This document shows positions 36,810 to 45,190 of a stretch of 64,000 nt of DNA, one piece after another; position 1 is the first letter of the stretch, and each line of letters opens with the position of its first letter. Source of the stretch: JACPUW01 sp049115495 (lineage in GTDB: Bacteria > Bacteroidota > Bacteroidia > CAILMK01 > JACPUW01); contig JAGDZV010000013.1 in the NCBI GenBank assembly GCA_049115495.1, positions 109,169 to 173,168 of the forward strand, read 5' to 3'. The notes under the pieces were generated by a model. It was not told where the DNA came from and searched no databases. It saw only the letters and a program-made list of their open reading frames with translations. A program made the translations under genes and the position numbers.

Positions 36810-37163
36810 TGAATCTCCGGAATCAATCGAGACAAGAAGTTCAGGATGTCCTTAATAAGGAATCCATTTTATTACGTCATTGCGGACTTGATCCGCAANN
36901 NNNNNNNNNNNNNNNNNNNNNNNNNNNNNNNNNNNNNNNNNNNNNNNNNNNNNNNNNNNNNNNNNNNNNNNNNNNNNNNNNNNNNNNNNNNNNNNNNGTC
37001 ATTGCGGACTTGATCCGCAATCTGCTCAATAATAGTAGAATCATGGAACTTGGAAAGTTAAGAATACTCATCAAACCCAACAGATCCTGAATCCAGTTCA
37101 GGATGACTTTAATGATGTGTGTACTTCATTATGTCAATACGGGCTTGATCCGCAATCTGTTGA
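36810..37163. repeat. Cluster of REP-like palindromes with an assembly gap
   Basis: The unit GTCATTGCGGACTTGATCCG appears at 36876 and again at 36998, directly flanking 99 Ns (36899-36997). A variant lies at 37133-37163. Between them are palindromes of the type TCCTGAAT...AGTTCAGGAT (36810-36847 and 37085-37106). These are intergenic palindromic repeats of the kind common in this phylum. The gap is a repeat-assembly artefact. Nothing in 36685-37292 looks coding. Confidence 0.7.
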
Positions 37164-37292
37164 TTTAATTGTAGATCTCAATTATGTTTATTTATAAGGG
37201 CCTTTTTGCTATTGTAAAAAAAATGAAATAAAAAGTAGGGTGCTAAATGACTTATGCGGTTTAAGGGCATAACATTTAAAACTCCAAAAAAA

Positions 37293-37958
37293 ATGAGACA
37301 TCTAATTGCCCTTTTGTTTGTAGCCTTTGCTGCGGTGCTTGTTACAAGTTGTAGCGACACATCTATTGAAAATGCTGTAAATAGTGATGTTGAATTCGCT
37401 TATGCCGAACAGGCTGCCGAAGATGCTAAAAACACCTATTGCGACTCCCTTCATTTTGAACTTAAAAAAGCTGAAAAAGGTAGTGACCAAGCTAAGGCCA
37501 TTATTGCCTTAATTAAAGACAGCTGCAAGAAAGTAAGAAAGCCAAACCCATGCGATTCTTTAAAAATGAAATTAAGAACGCTTGATAAGGATTCTGATGA
37601 GTTTAAAAAGGCCATGGCCATTTACAAGAAAAAATGCGATTGCGACAAAGGTGATAAGAGAGATAGCACATTGGCCGACACAGTAAACTGCGATAGAGTG
37701 GCCGCAAAGCTTAAAACACTAGATAAAGACAGCGAAGAATTTAAAAAACTGGCTCATTTTTATAAAAAGCATTGCCTTGAAGAAAAAGGTGATAAAGATG
37801 ACGACCGCAAGAAGGACGACAAGCGTGACGAGAAAGACGATAGCGACGATGAAAAAGATGATAAAAAAGGCAAGAAAAAGCCTGTGAAAGAAAACGCTGA
37901 CCACAAGCCACCAAAGAAAGGTGAAAAGAGAACTGATAGTGAAATTGAAAAAGAGTAG
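37293..37958 (+). CDS. Lipoprotein with three C-x27-C repeats and a charged tail
   Basis: I take the ATG at 37293 (MRHLIALLFVAFAAVLVTSC), which gives a type II signal with lipobox VTSC. The longer frame from 37254 adds an unlikely leader. The mature part has three units, each with cysteines spaced exactly as in the 35170 gene (C-x27-C): CDSLHFEL...KDSC, CDSLKMKL...KKKC and CDRVAAKL...KKHC. A 60-residue lysine/aspartate-rich low-complexity tail ends RTDSEIEKE, similar to the tail of the paralogue. It is probably an outer-membrane or periplasmic lipoprotein of an unnamed family. It lies directly before the sigma/anti-sigma/TonB genes. Confidence 0.8.
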   Translation: MRHLIALLFVAFAAVLVTSCSDTSIENAVNSDVEFAYAEQAAEDAKNTYCDSLHFELKKAEKGSDQAKAIIALIKDSCKKVRKPNPCDSLKMKLRTLDKDSDEFKKAMAIYKKKCDCDKGDKRDSTLADTVNCDRVAAKLKTLDKDSEEFKKLAHFYKKHCLEEKGDKDDDRKKDDKRDEKDDSDDEKDDKKGKKKPVKENADHKPPKKGEKRTDSEIEKE

Positions 37959-37972
37959 TTGATCGGTTTAGT

Positions 37973-38012
37973 AAATGTTGCTCTGTTGCCTTAGCTTCGG
38001 AGCAACATTTTT
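37973..38012 (+). terminator. Intrinsic terminator after the second repeat lipoprotein
   Basis: AAATGTTGCTC pairs with GAGCAACATTT over a 16-base loop and is followed by TT. It separates the lipoprotein from the sigma factor gene, which starts 15 bases later. Confidence 0.75.
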
Positions 38013-38026
38013 ACACCGGCCAGTAA

Positions 38027-38509
38027 TTGATAACTGAATTAGAGTTTGAGCGTTTATTCAATAGGTACTTTGATGAGCTTAGAAAATACCTTTATTTTAA
38101 ATGCTCTGATGCCGACTTAGCCACTGATATTGCACAAGATGTTTTTACTAAAATCTGGGAAAAAAGAGAACGATTTACTACCGAAAACATTAGAGCACTA
38201 CTGTACAAAATGGCTACTGATAACCTAAACTCTTACTTTAGACGAAACAAGCTTAAACAAGAACAAAAAGTAGAATTTGAAATAGAAAACGTTACTCCCC
38301 AAGAAGAAATGGAACTTGCCGAACTCAAAGAAAAATACGAAAACGCCCTTGCTGCCCTCCCTGAAAAGCAAAGAGTTGTATTTTTAATGAATAGAATTGA
38401 ACAGCTTACCTATAAAGAGATAGCCGAACGGCTTGATGTAAGTGTAAAAGCCATAGAAAAGAGAATGAGCAAAGCCATAAATTTCTTTAGAACCAGATTA
38501 AAACCGTGA
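38027..38509 (+). CDS. ECF-type RNA polymerase sigma factor (FecI-like)
   Basis: A 160-residue sigma-70 family protein starting at TTG 38027. Region 2 is 'YFDELRKYLYFKCSDADLATDIAQDVFTKIWEKRERF' (about 13-50). Region 4 is 'LPEKQRVVFLMNRIEQLTYKEIAERLDVSVKAIEKRMSKA' (about 110-155). No other domains are present. With the FecR-like gene overlapping its end (GTGA) and a TonB receptor after that, it is the sigma of a cell-surface signalling set, as in Fec and Bacteroidota SusC-linked systems. Its target promoters cannot be inferred. Confidence 0.92.
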   Translation: MITELEFERLFNRYFDELRKYLYFKCSDADLATDIAQDVFTKIWEKRERFTTENIRALLYKMATDNLNSYFRRNKLKQEQKVEFEIENVTPQEEMELAELKEKYENALAALPEKQRVVFLMNRIEQLTYKEIAERLDVSVKAIEKRMSKAINFFRTRLKP

Positions 38510-39375
38510 AAAACCCTAAAGACCATATTAACTCAGAGCAAAGGCTTGGCGATATTGATGAAAAGCTTTTTGAAAAGGCTAACATTAAATTCAAAAAAAG
38601 CGCGGCAGATGTATTGGCCGAGATTAAGGCAAGCAAATCAGTTATAGATGAGCCAAAATCTGAAGCTAAGGTGATTAAGCTTGGTGCATGGCGTGTTGCC
38701 GCAGCCATCGCATTATTGGCTGTATCATCACTGGTATTTATGCGTTTTTATTCAAACAAATACTCCACAGTGCAATATGAATTGGCTGATGTTGAGTTGC
38801 CAGATGGCAGTACCGTTAAACTCAATGAAAACAGTGAGCTTAGTTTTAATCCGTATTGGTGGTTCGCCAATAGAAGTATAATTTTTGAAGGTGAAGCCTT
38901 TTTTGAAGTAGAAAAAGGGAGCAAATTTTCAGTGGTTTCAAATAACGGAACTACATCTGTATTAGGTACCAGTTTTAATATAAATAGCCGTGGCAATGGC
39001 TATGAAGTGTATTGCCATACGGGTAAGGTTAAGGTAGAAAACGAACAAAGCCACACCATTATTGAGCCGCTACAAATGGCTAGCACCGCTAATAATGGCC
39101 AACTAGAAACAACACAAGTTAATAATGATGTGGTACTTAGCTGGACCAACGGCCTTCTTAATTTTAATAATGCAAGCCTTACTACCGTATTTGCCGAGCT
39201 AGAAGCACAATATGATATTACTATAAACGTAAACCGAAAAGTAGATCTTTACGCCACCTACTCTGGCATTTTTACCAAACCAACAAATCCTATTGATGCC
39301 CTTTCAATTATATGCGTAAGCAACAATCTTGAGTTTGAAATGGTAGATGAACGTACTTTTATAATTTCTAAGTAA
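38506..39375 (+). CDS. FecR-family anti-sigma factor
   Basis: A 289-residue protein starting at a GTG that overlaps the sigma stop by 4 bases. The cytoplasmic N-terminal part (to about 60) binds sigma. One membrane helix follows ('AWRVAAAIALLAVSSLVFMRF'), then the periplasmic FecR domain beginning 'VELPDGSTVKLNENSELSFN' and a C-terminal DUF4974-like region ('LLNFNNASLTTVFAELEAQY'). In the Fec model it holds the sigma factor until the TonB receptor signals. Co-translation with the sigma gene supports pairing. Confidence 0.92.
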   Translation: MKNPKDHINSEQRLGDIDEKLFEKANIKFKKSAADVLAEIKASKSVIDEPKSEAKVIKLGAWRVAAAIALLAVSSLVFMRFYSNKYSTVQYELADVELPDGSTVKLNENSELSFNPYWWFANRSIIFEGEAFFEVEKGSKFSVVSNNGTTSVLGTSFNINSRGNGYEVYCHTGKVKVENEQSHTIIEPLQMASTANNGQLETTQVNNDVVLSWTNGLLNFNNASLTTVFAELEAQYDITINVNRKVDLYATYSGIFTKPTNPIDALSIICVSNNLEFEMVDERTFIISK

Positions 39376-41779
39376 AAAAGCTATCAAAAAATTTGCTTTT
39401 ATAATAATTATAGTATTTACACTTACCAAAGTATGGGCACAAGAAATTGAGCTTTCTTATTACAATAAGCCTTTAAGCGAAGTACTTATTGAATTGCATA
39501 ATAAATTTGGGCTTGAATTTTCATTTAACAGCGCGTTGGTTAGCAACTGCCGCATTACCATTAATGGTAGTTTTAATAGCCTAGATGATGCCATAAATGC
39601 GCTTAGCATTCCATGTGGCATACAAATAATCAAGAGTAATAACATCTACATCTTAAAAAACGAAGCAAAAGCGCTAAAGCTTGAAAACCAAAATATATTA
39701 ATTGGCCGTGTGGTAGATTTGGCAACAAAAGAAGCCCTACCACATACACATATTAAAATTAATGGTACACAAATAGTTACTAATCTTGATGGTGTTTTTA
39801 CTTACAAAACCCGAAATAGTTTTTGCAATATAAAAACGCATCATTTGGGTTTTTATGAGCACGATACTACGGTAAAAAGTCAGGGCGAAATTACCATTAG
39901 ACTCAATTCTGTATTTACAGCTCTAAACGAGGTGGTAATTAAGCCCCAAAAAGATAAAAAGGCCATTACCCGCCAAGAGCCATTTACAATTAAGGCCAAT
40001 AACCAAACTGCTATACTTTACCCAGGCAGCAGCGATAATATTTTGTTTAACATGCTGCGTTTACAAGGGGGTGTTTTGGCCGCTGGCGAGCAAACAAAAG
40101 ATTATATAGTACAGGGCAGTTACCGTGGACAAACTCAGGTAAATTTTGAAGGAATTACCCTCTTTGGCACCGGCACTTATAATGAGTACATTGGGGTAAT
40201 AAACCCACTAATGATTAGAGACATTGAAATTAAAAAAACTGGTTACAACGCGCATAATGGAGATAGAATGGGCGGCCTTGTTAATATTACTGCGCTCAAT
40301 GGTAATCGTGAAAAACCTGAGCTTAACCTTAGGGTAAACAACCAAACTTTTTCTGGCTATGCTAATGTGCCTTTGCTTGGCAACTCTTCTATTCAACTGG
40401 CTTCAAGACAAACTTATTATCATATATATAATCACTTTGATATACCTTTTTACGAAGATGTTAGCAATCATTTTTTTAGAGATTATAATTTTAAGTTTAG
40501 TACACAACCTAAATCTGATCTTAAATTAGATATTAACGCCATATCGGTAAACGATGCCTACACCTTGCTTTTTGAAATGAAAAAACAGGGGCCGGGAGAG
40601 TTTTCGGCCAATAGAAACCTTAGTAGCCAACAAAAAGGATTAAGCACCCATATACTAAAAACGTGGAAAAACGGAGGAATTACTACTTATTTGGCTACTT
40701 TTTCTTCATTTGCCAATAGAGATTCTACTCAATTATTTATTAAAGATAAAAACCGAGAAGACATTAAAAATATTATAAATATTAATAGTATTTCTCTTAT
40801 TACCAACAAGCTTAAGCATAGTTTTCCTACGGTGAGAAGAAACCAACTCTCTACCAGCTTTACGCACGAGCGGGTACAAACCCTAGACTCTAACCGCCTG
40901 AGTAATAGACATTACCTTAATAGGTTTAGCTGGGCCATAGCCAACAGATATTCTTACTCTGAAAGGTTGATGCTTGATGTAAGCCTACGCACCGATTTAC
41001 TTAATTCAAACAACATATTTTTTCAGCCCCGGCTAAAGCTTAATTATAGCGTGGGCCCTAATGCCAATATTTATACAGCTGCAGGTGTTTACAGGCAGTA
41101 TTATGCCAACGATGCTTTTATAGATGATAGAAAAAACTACCTTTTTAAATGGACGGCCTATGATGGCAATAAGCAACTTTTTAGCCAAAGCAGGCAGGTG
41201 GCCTTGGGCGCTTCGGTACAGCTACAAAACACCTATTTAAGAGCAGAGACCTATTACAAACATACTTCTGATCTAAACCGACATGTTTTTATAAATGAGC
41301 GATTTAAACATTTTAGTGGTAATTCGCAGGCCCGTGGTATTGATATTGGTATAAATCGTAAGCTTAAAAAAATAGAATATGGCTTAAATTATACTTTGTC
41401 TAAAACAGTAGAGCAATTTGACTATTTTGTTTCTAATGACTATAGGCCAGCTCCACAAGATCAGCGACACGAGCTTAAAACACACGTTGTGGCCTATTTA
41501 GGTAAATTTATTTTTAGTGCCAACTACGTGTATGGTTCTGGACTTTACATAAACCAACGCCTTGATAGAGCACCTTACCAAAGGCTAGATGCCGCCGCTA
41601 TGTATAGGTTAAAGCACAGTAGAAATAAGTGGCTATTAGAAACTGGTTTTTCGATACTTAATGTGCTCAATACCCAAAACCTTAGGCCCAATTATTTTAT
41701 ATCTTACCAAGAAGATAATTTTGACATACCAAGCGGTGTGCCTTTTACCCCTACCCTTTTTGTAAATATTAGAATATAA
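39371..41779 (+). CDS. TonB-dependent outer-membrane receptor with STN domain
   Basis: The frame begins right at the FecR stop, reading KKAIKKFAFIIIIVFTLTKVWAQ, a clear signal peptide, but no ATG, GTG or TTG starts it. The first conventional codon (TTG 39494) lies inside the STN domain. I therefore mark the likely true start as unresolved near 39371. Domains are: an STN secretin-like signalling domain (about 25-85), a carboxypeptidase-regulatory-like beta domain ('GRVVDLATKEALPHTHIKING'), a plug ('DNILFNMLRLQGGVLAAGEQ') and a 22-strand barrel to the C-terminal 'PTLFVNIRI'. STN plus the FecI/FecR neighbours mark it as a signal-transducing receptor. The ligand is unknown. Confidence 0.85.
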   Translation, partial: SKKAIKKFAFIIIIVFTLTKVWAQEIELSYYNKPLSEVLIELHNKFGLEFSFNSALVSNCRITINGSFNSLDDAINALSIPCGIQIIKSNNIYILKNEAKALKLENQNILIGRVVDLATKEALPHTHIKINGTQIVTNLDGVFTYKTRNSFCNIKTHHLGFYEHDTTVKSQGEITIRLNSVFTALNEVVIKPQKDKKAITRQEPFTIKANNQTAILYPGSSDNILFNMLRLQGGVLAAGEQTKDYIVQGSYRGQTQVNFEGITLFGTGTYNEYIGVINPLMIRDIEIKKTGYNAHNGDRMGGLVNITALNGNREKPELNLRVNNQTFSGYANVPLLGNSSIQLASRQTYYHIYNHFDIPFYEDVSNHFFRDYNFKFSTQPKSDLKLDINAISVNDAYTLLFEMKKQGPGEFSANRNLSSQQKGLSTHILKTWKNGGITTYLATFSSFANRDSTQLFIKDKNREDIKNIININSISLITNKLKHSFPTVRRNQLSTSFTHERVQTLDSNRLSNRHYLNRFSWAIANRYSYSERLMLDVSLRTDLLNSNNIFFQPRLKLNYSVGPNANIYTAAGVYRQYYANDAFIDDRKNYLFKWTAYDGNKQLFSQSRQVALGASVQLQNTYLRAETYYKHTSDLNRHVFINERFKHFSGNSQARGIDIGINRKLKKIEYGLNYTLSKTVEQFDYFVSNDYRPAPQDQRHELKTHVVAYLGKFIFSANYVYGSGLYINQRLDRAPYQRLDAAAMYRLKHSRNKWLLETGFSILNVLNTQNLRPNYFISYQEDNFDIPSGVPFTPTLFVNIRI

Positions 41780-41949
41780 TATTTATAGGGGTTTAGTGAG
41801 TTGTACTACAAAATATATGAATGAATTTTTGGCTTATTTCATAATTAATGCGAACGAATGAAACCGCCTGTTACTGATCATAAATGATGGAATTCATTTT
41901 ATCCAAACGCATTATGGCATCATTCCCGATACCCTAATAATATTTTTTT

Positions 41950-42104
41950 GCGCCTCTGTATGTTTACAAGTGTTCAAAACGTTTNNCCCAGCCCTTCCCT
42001 CATCCATGGAAGGGAGCTTTTCTTTCCCTTTCAAGGGAAAGATGTCACGTTTTGACGTGACAGATAGGGTCGAAGGAGAATAAGTTGTAAAGTAGCGGAG
42101 AGTC
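41950..42104. repeat. MITE-like palindromic element, copy 2
   Basis: This matches the element at 36517-36684 almost base for base from ATGTTTACAAGTGTTCAAAA onward, in the same orientation. An NN at 41985-41986 marks a sequence problem where about 14 bases present in copy 1 are missing. The left end is diverged (GCGCCTCTGT). A further partial left end lies at 42119-42138. The rest of 41780-42446 contains no supported gene. Confidence 0.7.
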
Positions 42105-42446
42105 ATATAATTTTTTTTTCGACTCTGTATGTTTACAAATATGCTTAACCATTTTATTTAGACCCTATCTGCTTTACAAGGTTATAAAACAACCTAATTG
42201 GCGGGTAATTTGAGCTTTACTTTTTTACAGTATTAAAATAATGGAACAAGAATTAGTTTCTTTTACTTAACGATGTAAAAATGTAACTTGTTTACAAGAA
42301 AGATAGATATGAAATTTTACAGGCTGCCATTGGTAAATAATTAATTTTTTCTGATATTGGCCTCACTTAAGGCTAAGCAAATATAATGGGGGCATAAACT
42401 ATAGGCTATGTAACCCACCTGGCGAAGCTTTGAAAAACTTGAGCTA

Positions 42447-43631
42447 ATGAATGAAGGCAACAATTCTTTTGAAAAAACGGACAATTACTGGGCAAGCTCC
42501 TTTGACTATACGGTAAATCTGATTCCTTTTAAGCACAAAGGGCAAAACCAAATGGGTATTAAACCTAGCAAACATGGTGCGCCCTATGAAATTGTAAAAG
42601 ACCTGGGTGCTAAATATACTATAACCCACCGGCACTATTACTTAGCAAATACGCCACAAAATCTTCAAAAAGTTTTTGATGCTTTTAAGGGTAAAGCCTG
42701 GGTAAATGCTAGCCTTATACAGGTACAAAAAGTAAAGGCTAAGCTTAGCAGCGAGCTTAAAAAAAGGCCTATTATAGCCCTTAATTCTAGACACAATCTT
42801 GAGCTAGAAAAATTTGCCAATTATTTAAAGGCCCGCCGCTTGGCCAATAATACCATAAAAACTTATTGTAATATGGTGCATGCTTTTTTGGCATACTTTA
42901 ATAATACCAATGTTGCAAATATTAATGATGAAATGGTAAAGGCTTTTTTGGCGGCCGATGTTAAAAGCCGTGGGTATTCAAACTCTTATCAGCGACAAAT
43001 GGTTAGCGCCATAAAGCTATTTTACAAAGAGCGACTTAATCATATGCTTGAGCTTGATAAGCTACCAAATATTAAAAGCGAACGCAAGTTGCCAAAGGTG
43101 CTCTCTATGAACGAGGTAAAGCGCATTATTGAATCTACCACTAACATTAAACATAAAACGCTGCTCTCTTTATGCTATGCATGTGGCTTACGCATTGGCG
43201 AAGCCCTAAACCTTAAGTTAGAAAATGTAAATAGCGAGCGCATGATTATTGAGATTTTGGGAGCCAAGGGTAAAAAAGATAGAATTGTGCCTATAAGTGA
43301 AAACGTTTTACGCCAGCTTAGGGAGTATTATAAGGCTTATAAACCGAGCACTTATTTATTTGAAGGCCCAAGAAAGGGTACGCCTTACACGGCTTCAAGC
43401 GCCAATAAGGTTTTAAAACTTTCGGCCAGGCGCGCGGGGGTAAACAAGCCTGTTTTTATGCATATGCTTAGGCACTCTTACGCCACACACATGCTCGAGA
43501 GCGGTGTTGACACCCGTTATATTCAAAAGCTTTTGGGGCATAAGAGCAGTAAAACCACCGAGATTTATACATTCGTAAGCAATGAAAAACTTGATAGCAT
43601 TCCTAGTCCTTTTGATCGCCTTGGCATTTAA
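42447..43631 (+). CDS. XerD-like tyrosine recombinase at the head of the cassette array
   Basis: A 394-residue tyrosine recombinase. Residues 1-110 are an extra N-terminal region often seen in Bacteroidota recombinases. About 115-200 is the SAM-like core-binding domain, and the rest is the catalytic domain. Catalytic residues are visible: R249 in CGLRIGEAL, K274 in AKGKKDR, H339 and R342 in HMLRHSYATHM, H365 in LLGHKSSKTTEIY, and Y374. R249 to H339 is 90 residues, close to XerD (96) and far from the 131 of IntI1, so the IntI-specific insertion is absent. The end SPFDRLGI parallels the SPLD ending of IntI. It reads toward and directly abuts the cassette array, so it may catalyse cassette excision and insertion. 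That role is inferred. Confidence 0.9.
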   Translation: MNEGNNSFEKTDNYWASSFDYTVNLIPFKHKGQNQMGIKPSKHGAPYEIVKDLGAKYTITHRHYYLANTPQNLQKVFDAFKGKAWVNASLIQVQKVKAKLSSELKKRPIIALNSRHNLELEKFANYLKARRLANNTIKTYCNMVHAFLAYFNNTNVANINDEMVKAFLAADVKSRGYSNSYQRQMVSAIKLFYKERLNHMLELDKLPNIKSERKLPKVLSMNEVKRIIESTTNIKHKTLLSLCYACGLRIGEALNLKLENVNSERMIIEILGAKGKKDRIVPISENVLRQLREYYKAYKPSTYLFEGPRKGTPYTASSANKVLKLSARRAGVNKPVFMHMLRHSYATHMLESGVDTRYIQKLLGHKSSKTTEIYTFVSNEKLDSIPSPFDRLGI

Positions 43632-43715
43632 ACATACAAAGCGCACCGAGTGCGCGATATCAAACCAAAAGGGCATGTTAACAGGAACAATCATTGCGAT
43701 ATAAACAAGTTGTGC
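43632..43715. other. Candidate primary insertion site (attI-like)
   Basis: These 84 bases lie between the recombinase stop and the first cassette. They hold a palindrome GCGCACCGAGTGCGC (43641-43655) and end at GTTGTGCTTT (from 43709), which is the first cassette boundary. It does not have the AAC...GTT geometry of the later repeats, as expected for a platform site. The role is inferred from position. Confidence 0.5.
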
Positions 43716-43779
43716 TTTATTAGGGATAAATCAAGACTATTCAGTTAAAAATTAAATAGAAAAGGAAATAGATAATATC

Positions 43780-44460
43780 ATGAAAAAACAATTGAATATC
43801 GCTACTCTAATTTTTTTCTTTGGACTTTGTGGTTTAAGTCTTTATGGACAATCACCAAGGTTTAGAGTTGATATTGGAGCAGGAATTAATAAATCATTTT
43901 CTTATGATGAAATTATCAAGGAACAGTTTCTTCAACCAAAAGCGCAAATTGGTCTTAATGTTCGCCTAATAGATAATCTCTACCTATCGACAATCATATC
44001 AAATGAAAGACTTCATTTTACAAGAACACCGTCCACACACACGTTTGTCACAGGGATTGCAATAAAGAAATATGAATATTTCGCAAACTTGTCAGGAATT
44101 GGATTGGGACTAAATTATTCACTTTTTTTTGGTGAAAATATTGGACTCACTTTTAACTCAAACGCTGGAAAAATATTTGTGACAAAAAATCAATCAATAA
44201 AATACTATGATACTCAAATTGAAAACAAAGGTTCACAATCTATGCGCGATCAATGGACATATGTGGAATTTGGAACTGGACTTCTAATTCGATATAATCC
44301 AAAAACAGAACTAGGAATGAATTGGAGTACGAGTAGATATTTGATGTCATTTTTAGGAGTAAAAGGTGATGTTCACAAGACACCAAATCCGAATAATTTC
44401 TTATTTACAATTCGACGACAGCTAAATATAACAAAGCACAACATCAAGCATAAAAAATAG
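43780..44460 (+). CDS. Cassette 1: exported beta-barrel-like protein
   Basis: A 226-residue protein with a signal peptide (to about residue 24, ending LYGQ) and a body of alternating strands ('GAGINKSFSY', 'IGLGLNYSLFFGENIGLTF', 'EFGTGLLIRYNP', 'LGMNWSTSRY') that looks like a small outer-membrane barrel. It ends in a tail encoded by the attC-like repeat (NITKHNIKHKK). The cassette runs 43709-44442, with boundaries GTTGTGCTTT and AAAGCACAAC. There are 71 bases between boundary and start, more than in most cassettes here. No family is identified. Confidence 0.65.
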   Translation: MKKQLNIATLIFFFGLCGLSLYGQSPRFRVDIGAGINKSFSYDEIIKEQFLQPKAQIGLNVRLIDNLYLSTIISNERLHFTRTPSTHTFVTGIAIKKYEYFANLSGIGLGLNYSLFFGENIGLTFNSNAGKIFVTKNQSIKYYDTQIENKGSQSMRDQWTYVEFGTGLLIRYNPKTELGMNWSTSRYLMSFLGVKGDVHKTPNPNNFLFTIRRQLNITKHNIKHKK

Positions 44461-44571
44461 CTGTGTCGGTGCTCAGGCTTCTGTTCTGCTTTCTACCAAA
44501 GTTTTCTACTCGGTGGATAGTGAATTACGCTTAAAGTCGCTACTTTTCATGCTTGAGAACCGTTGTGGTGC
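44433..44571. repeat. attC-like repeat R1
   Basis: The left core AAAGCACAAC ends cassette 1 and the right core GTTGTGGTGC starts cassette 2. The AAC-to-GTT span is 119 bp. Arms are CAAGCATAAAAAATAGC and GCTACTTTTCATGCTTG, with 2 nt on the left and 6 nt (AGAACC) on the right. Confidence 0.85.
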
Positions 44572-44580
44572 ATTAACAGA

Positions 44581-44973
44581 ATGAAGAAAATAACAATCAT
44601 ATCAATACTTATTCTCCTTGGGCTTGGAACGACTTATTTTATCGACCCAGTTTTTGAACGGGAAGTGAGTTTTGACAATTATTCCGTCAAATACGAATGG
44701 AGAATATTTAATAATTCTTATTGCAATTCTAAAACTGCAGGACATTGTTTTACAAATCAGACTAATAAGCTGAATGCTGAAATAGAATTATACAGACAAT
44801 TGTTGGATAATTACAAAGGCGAAGAAAAAATAAAACAGAAATTAAAAGACGTTGTAAATAAGACCTATCGATTTGATATGACATATAGTGAAATTACCAA
44901 GACTAGAAATGTCGAGATAGATTCACTTAAAAAGTATAAGGATGAAATTTTTAGAACGATAATGTTAAAATAA
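44581..44973 (+). CDS. Cassette 2: small membrane-anchored protein
   Basis: A 130-residue protein starting at ATG 44581 (a TTG at 44563 lies in the repeat core). An N-terminal hydrophobic helix (ITIISILILLGLGTTYFI) anchors it. The rest is a charged helical region with 'KLNAEIELYRQLLDNYKGEEKIKQKL', possibly a coiled coil, and two cysteines at 'NSYCNSKTAGHC'. The start codon is 19 bases after the cassette boundary, so it carries no promoter of its own. No family recognised. Confidence 0.6.
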   Translation: MKKITIISILILLGLGTTYFIDPVFEREVSFDNYSVKYEWRIFNNSYCNSKTAGHCFTNQTNKLNAEIELYRQLLDNYKGEEKIKQKLKDVVNKTYRFDMTYSEITKTRNVEIDSLKKYKDEIFRTIMLK

Positions 44974-44980
44974 AAAACGA

Positions 44981-45180
44981 CACCACAACACTGTATATAG
45001 CAAATAGGGCGTTCGGTGGTTTTCTAAAGTTCAAAGCTGTTTACAAACACCGCCAAATCGTTGATTTGGCTTTTAAGAATGAATAAATTAAAAACAAAAT
45101 ACAACGCTTTGACTCAGTGCAAACTGGAAAGTTTATCGCTTTCTACTACCCTACTTGCCATATACTAATCGTTGTGGTGC
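44981..45180. repeat. attC-like repeat R2 (enlarged)
   Basis: The left core CACCACAAC pairs with cassette 2's GTTGTGGTG start. The right core GTTGTGGTGC opens cassette 3. The inner span is 181 bp instead of about 119, so it holds some 62 extra bases. Arms GTATATAGCAAATAGGG and CCCTACTTGCCATATAC are complementary. Confidence 0.75.
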
Positions 45181-45190
45181 ATTTTAAACA

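Noticed and set aside
42447..43631. Canonical integron integrase IntI
   Set aside because: The spacing R249-H339 is 90 residues, without the IntI-specific insertion, so I did not assign intI despite the similar SPFD ending.
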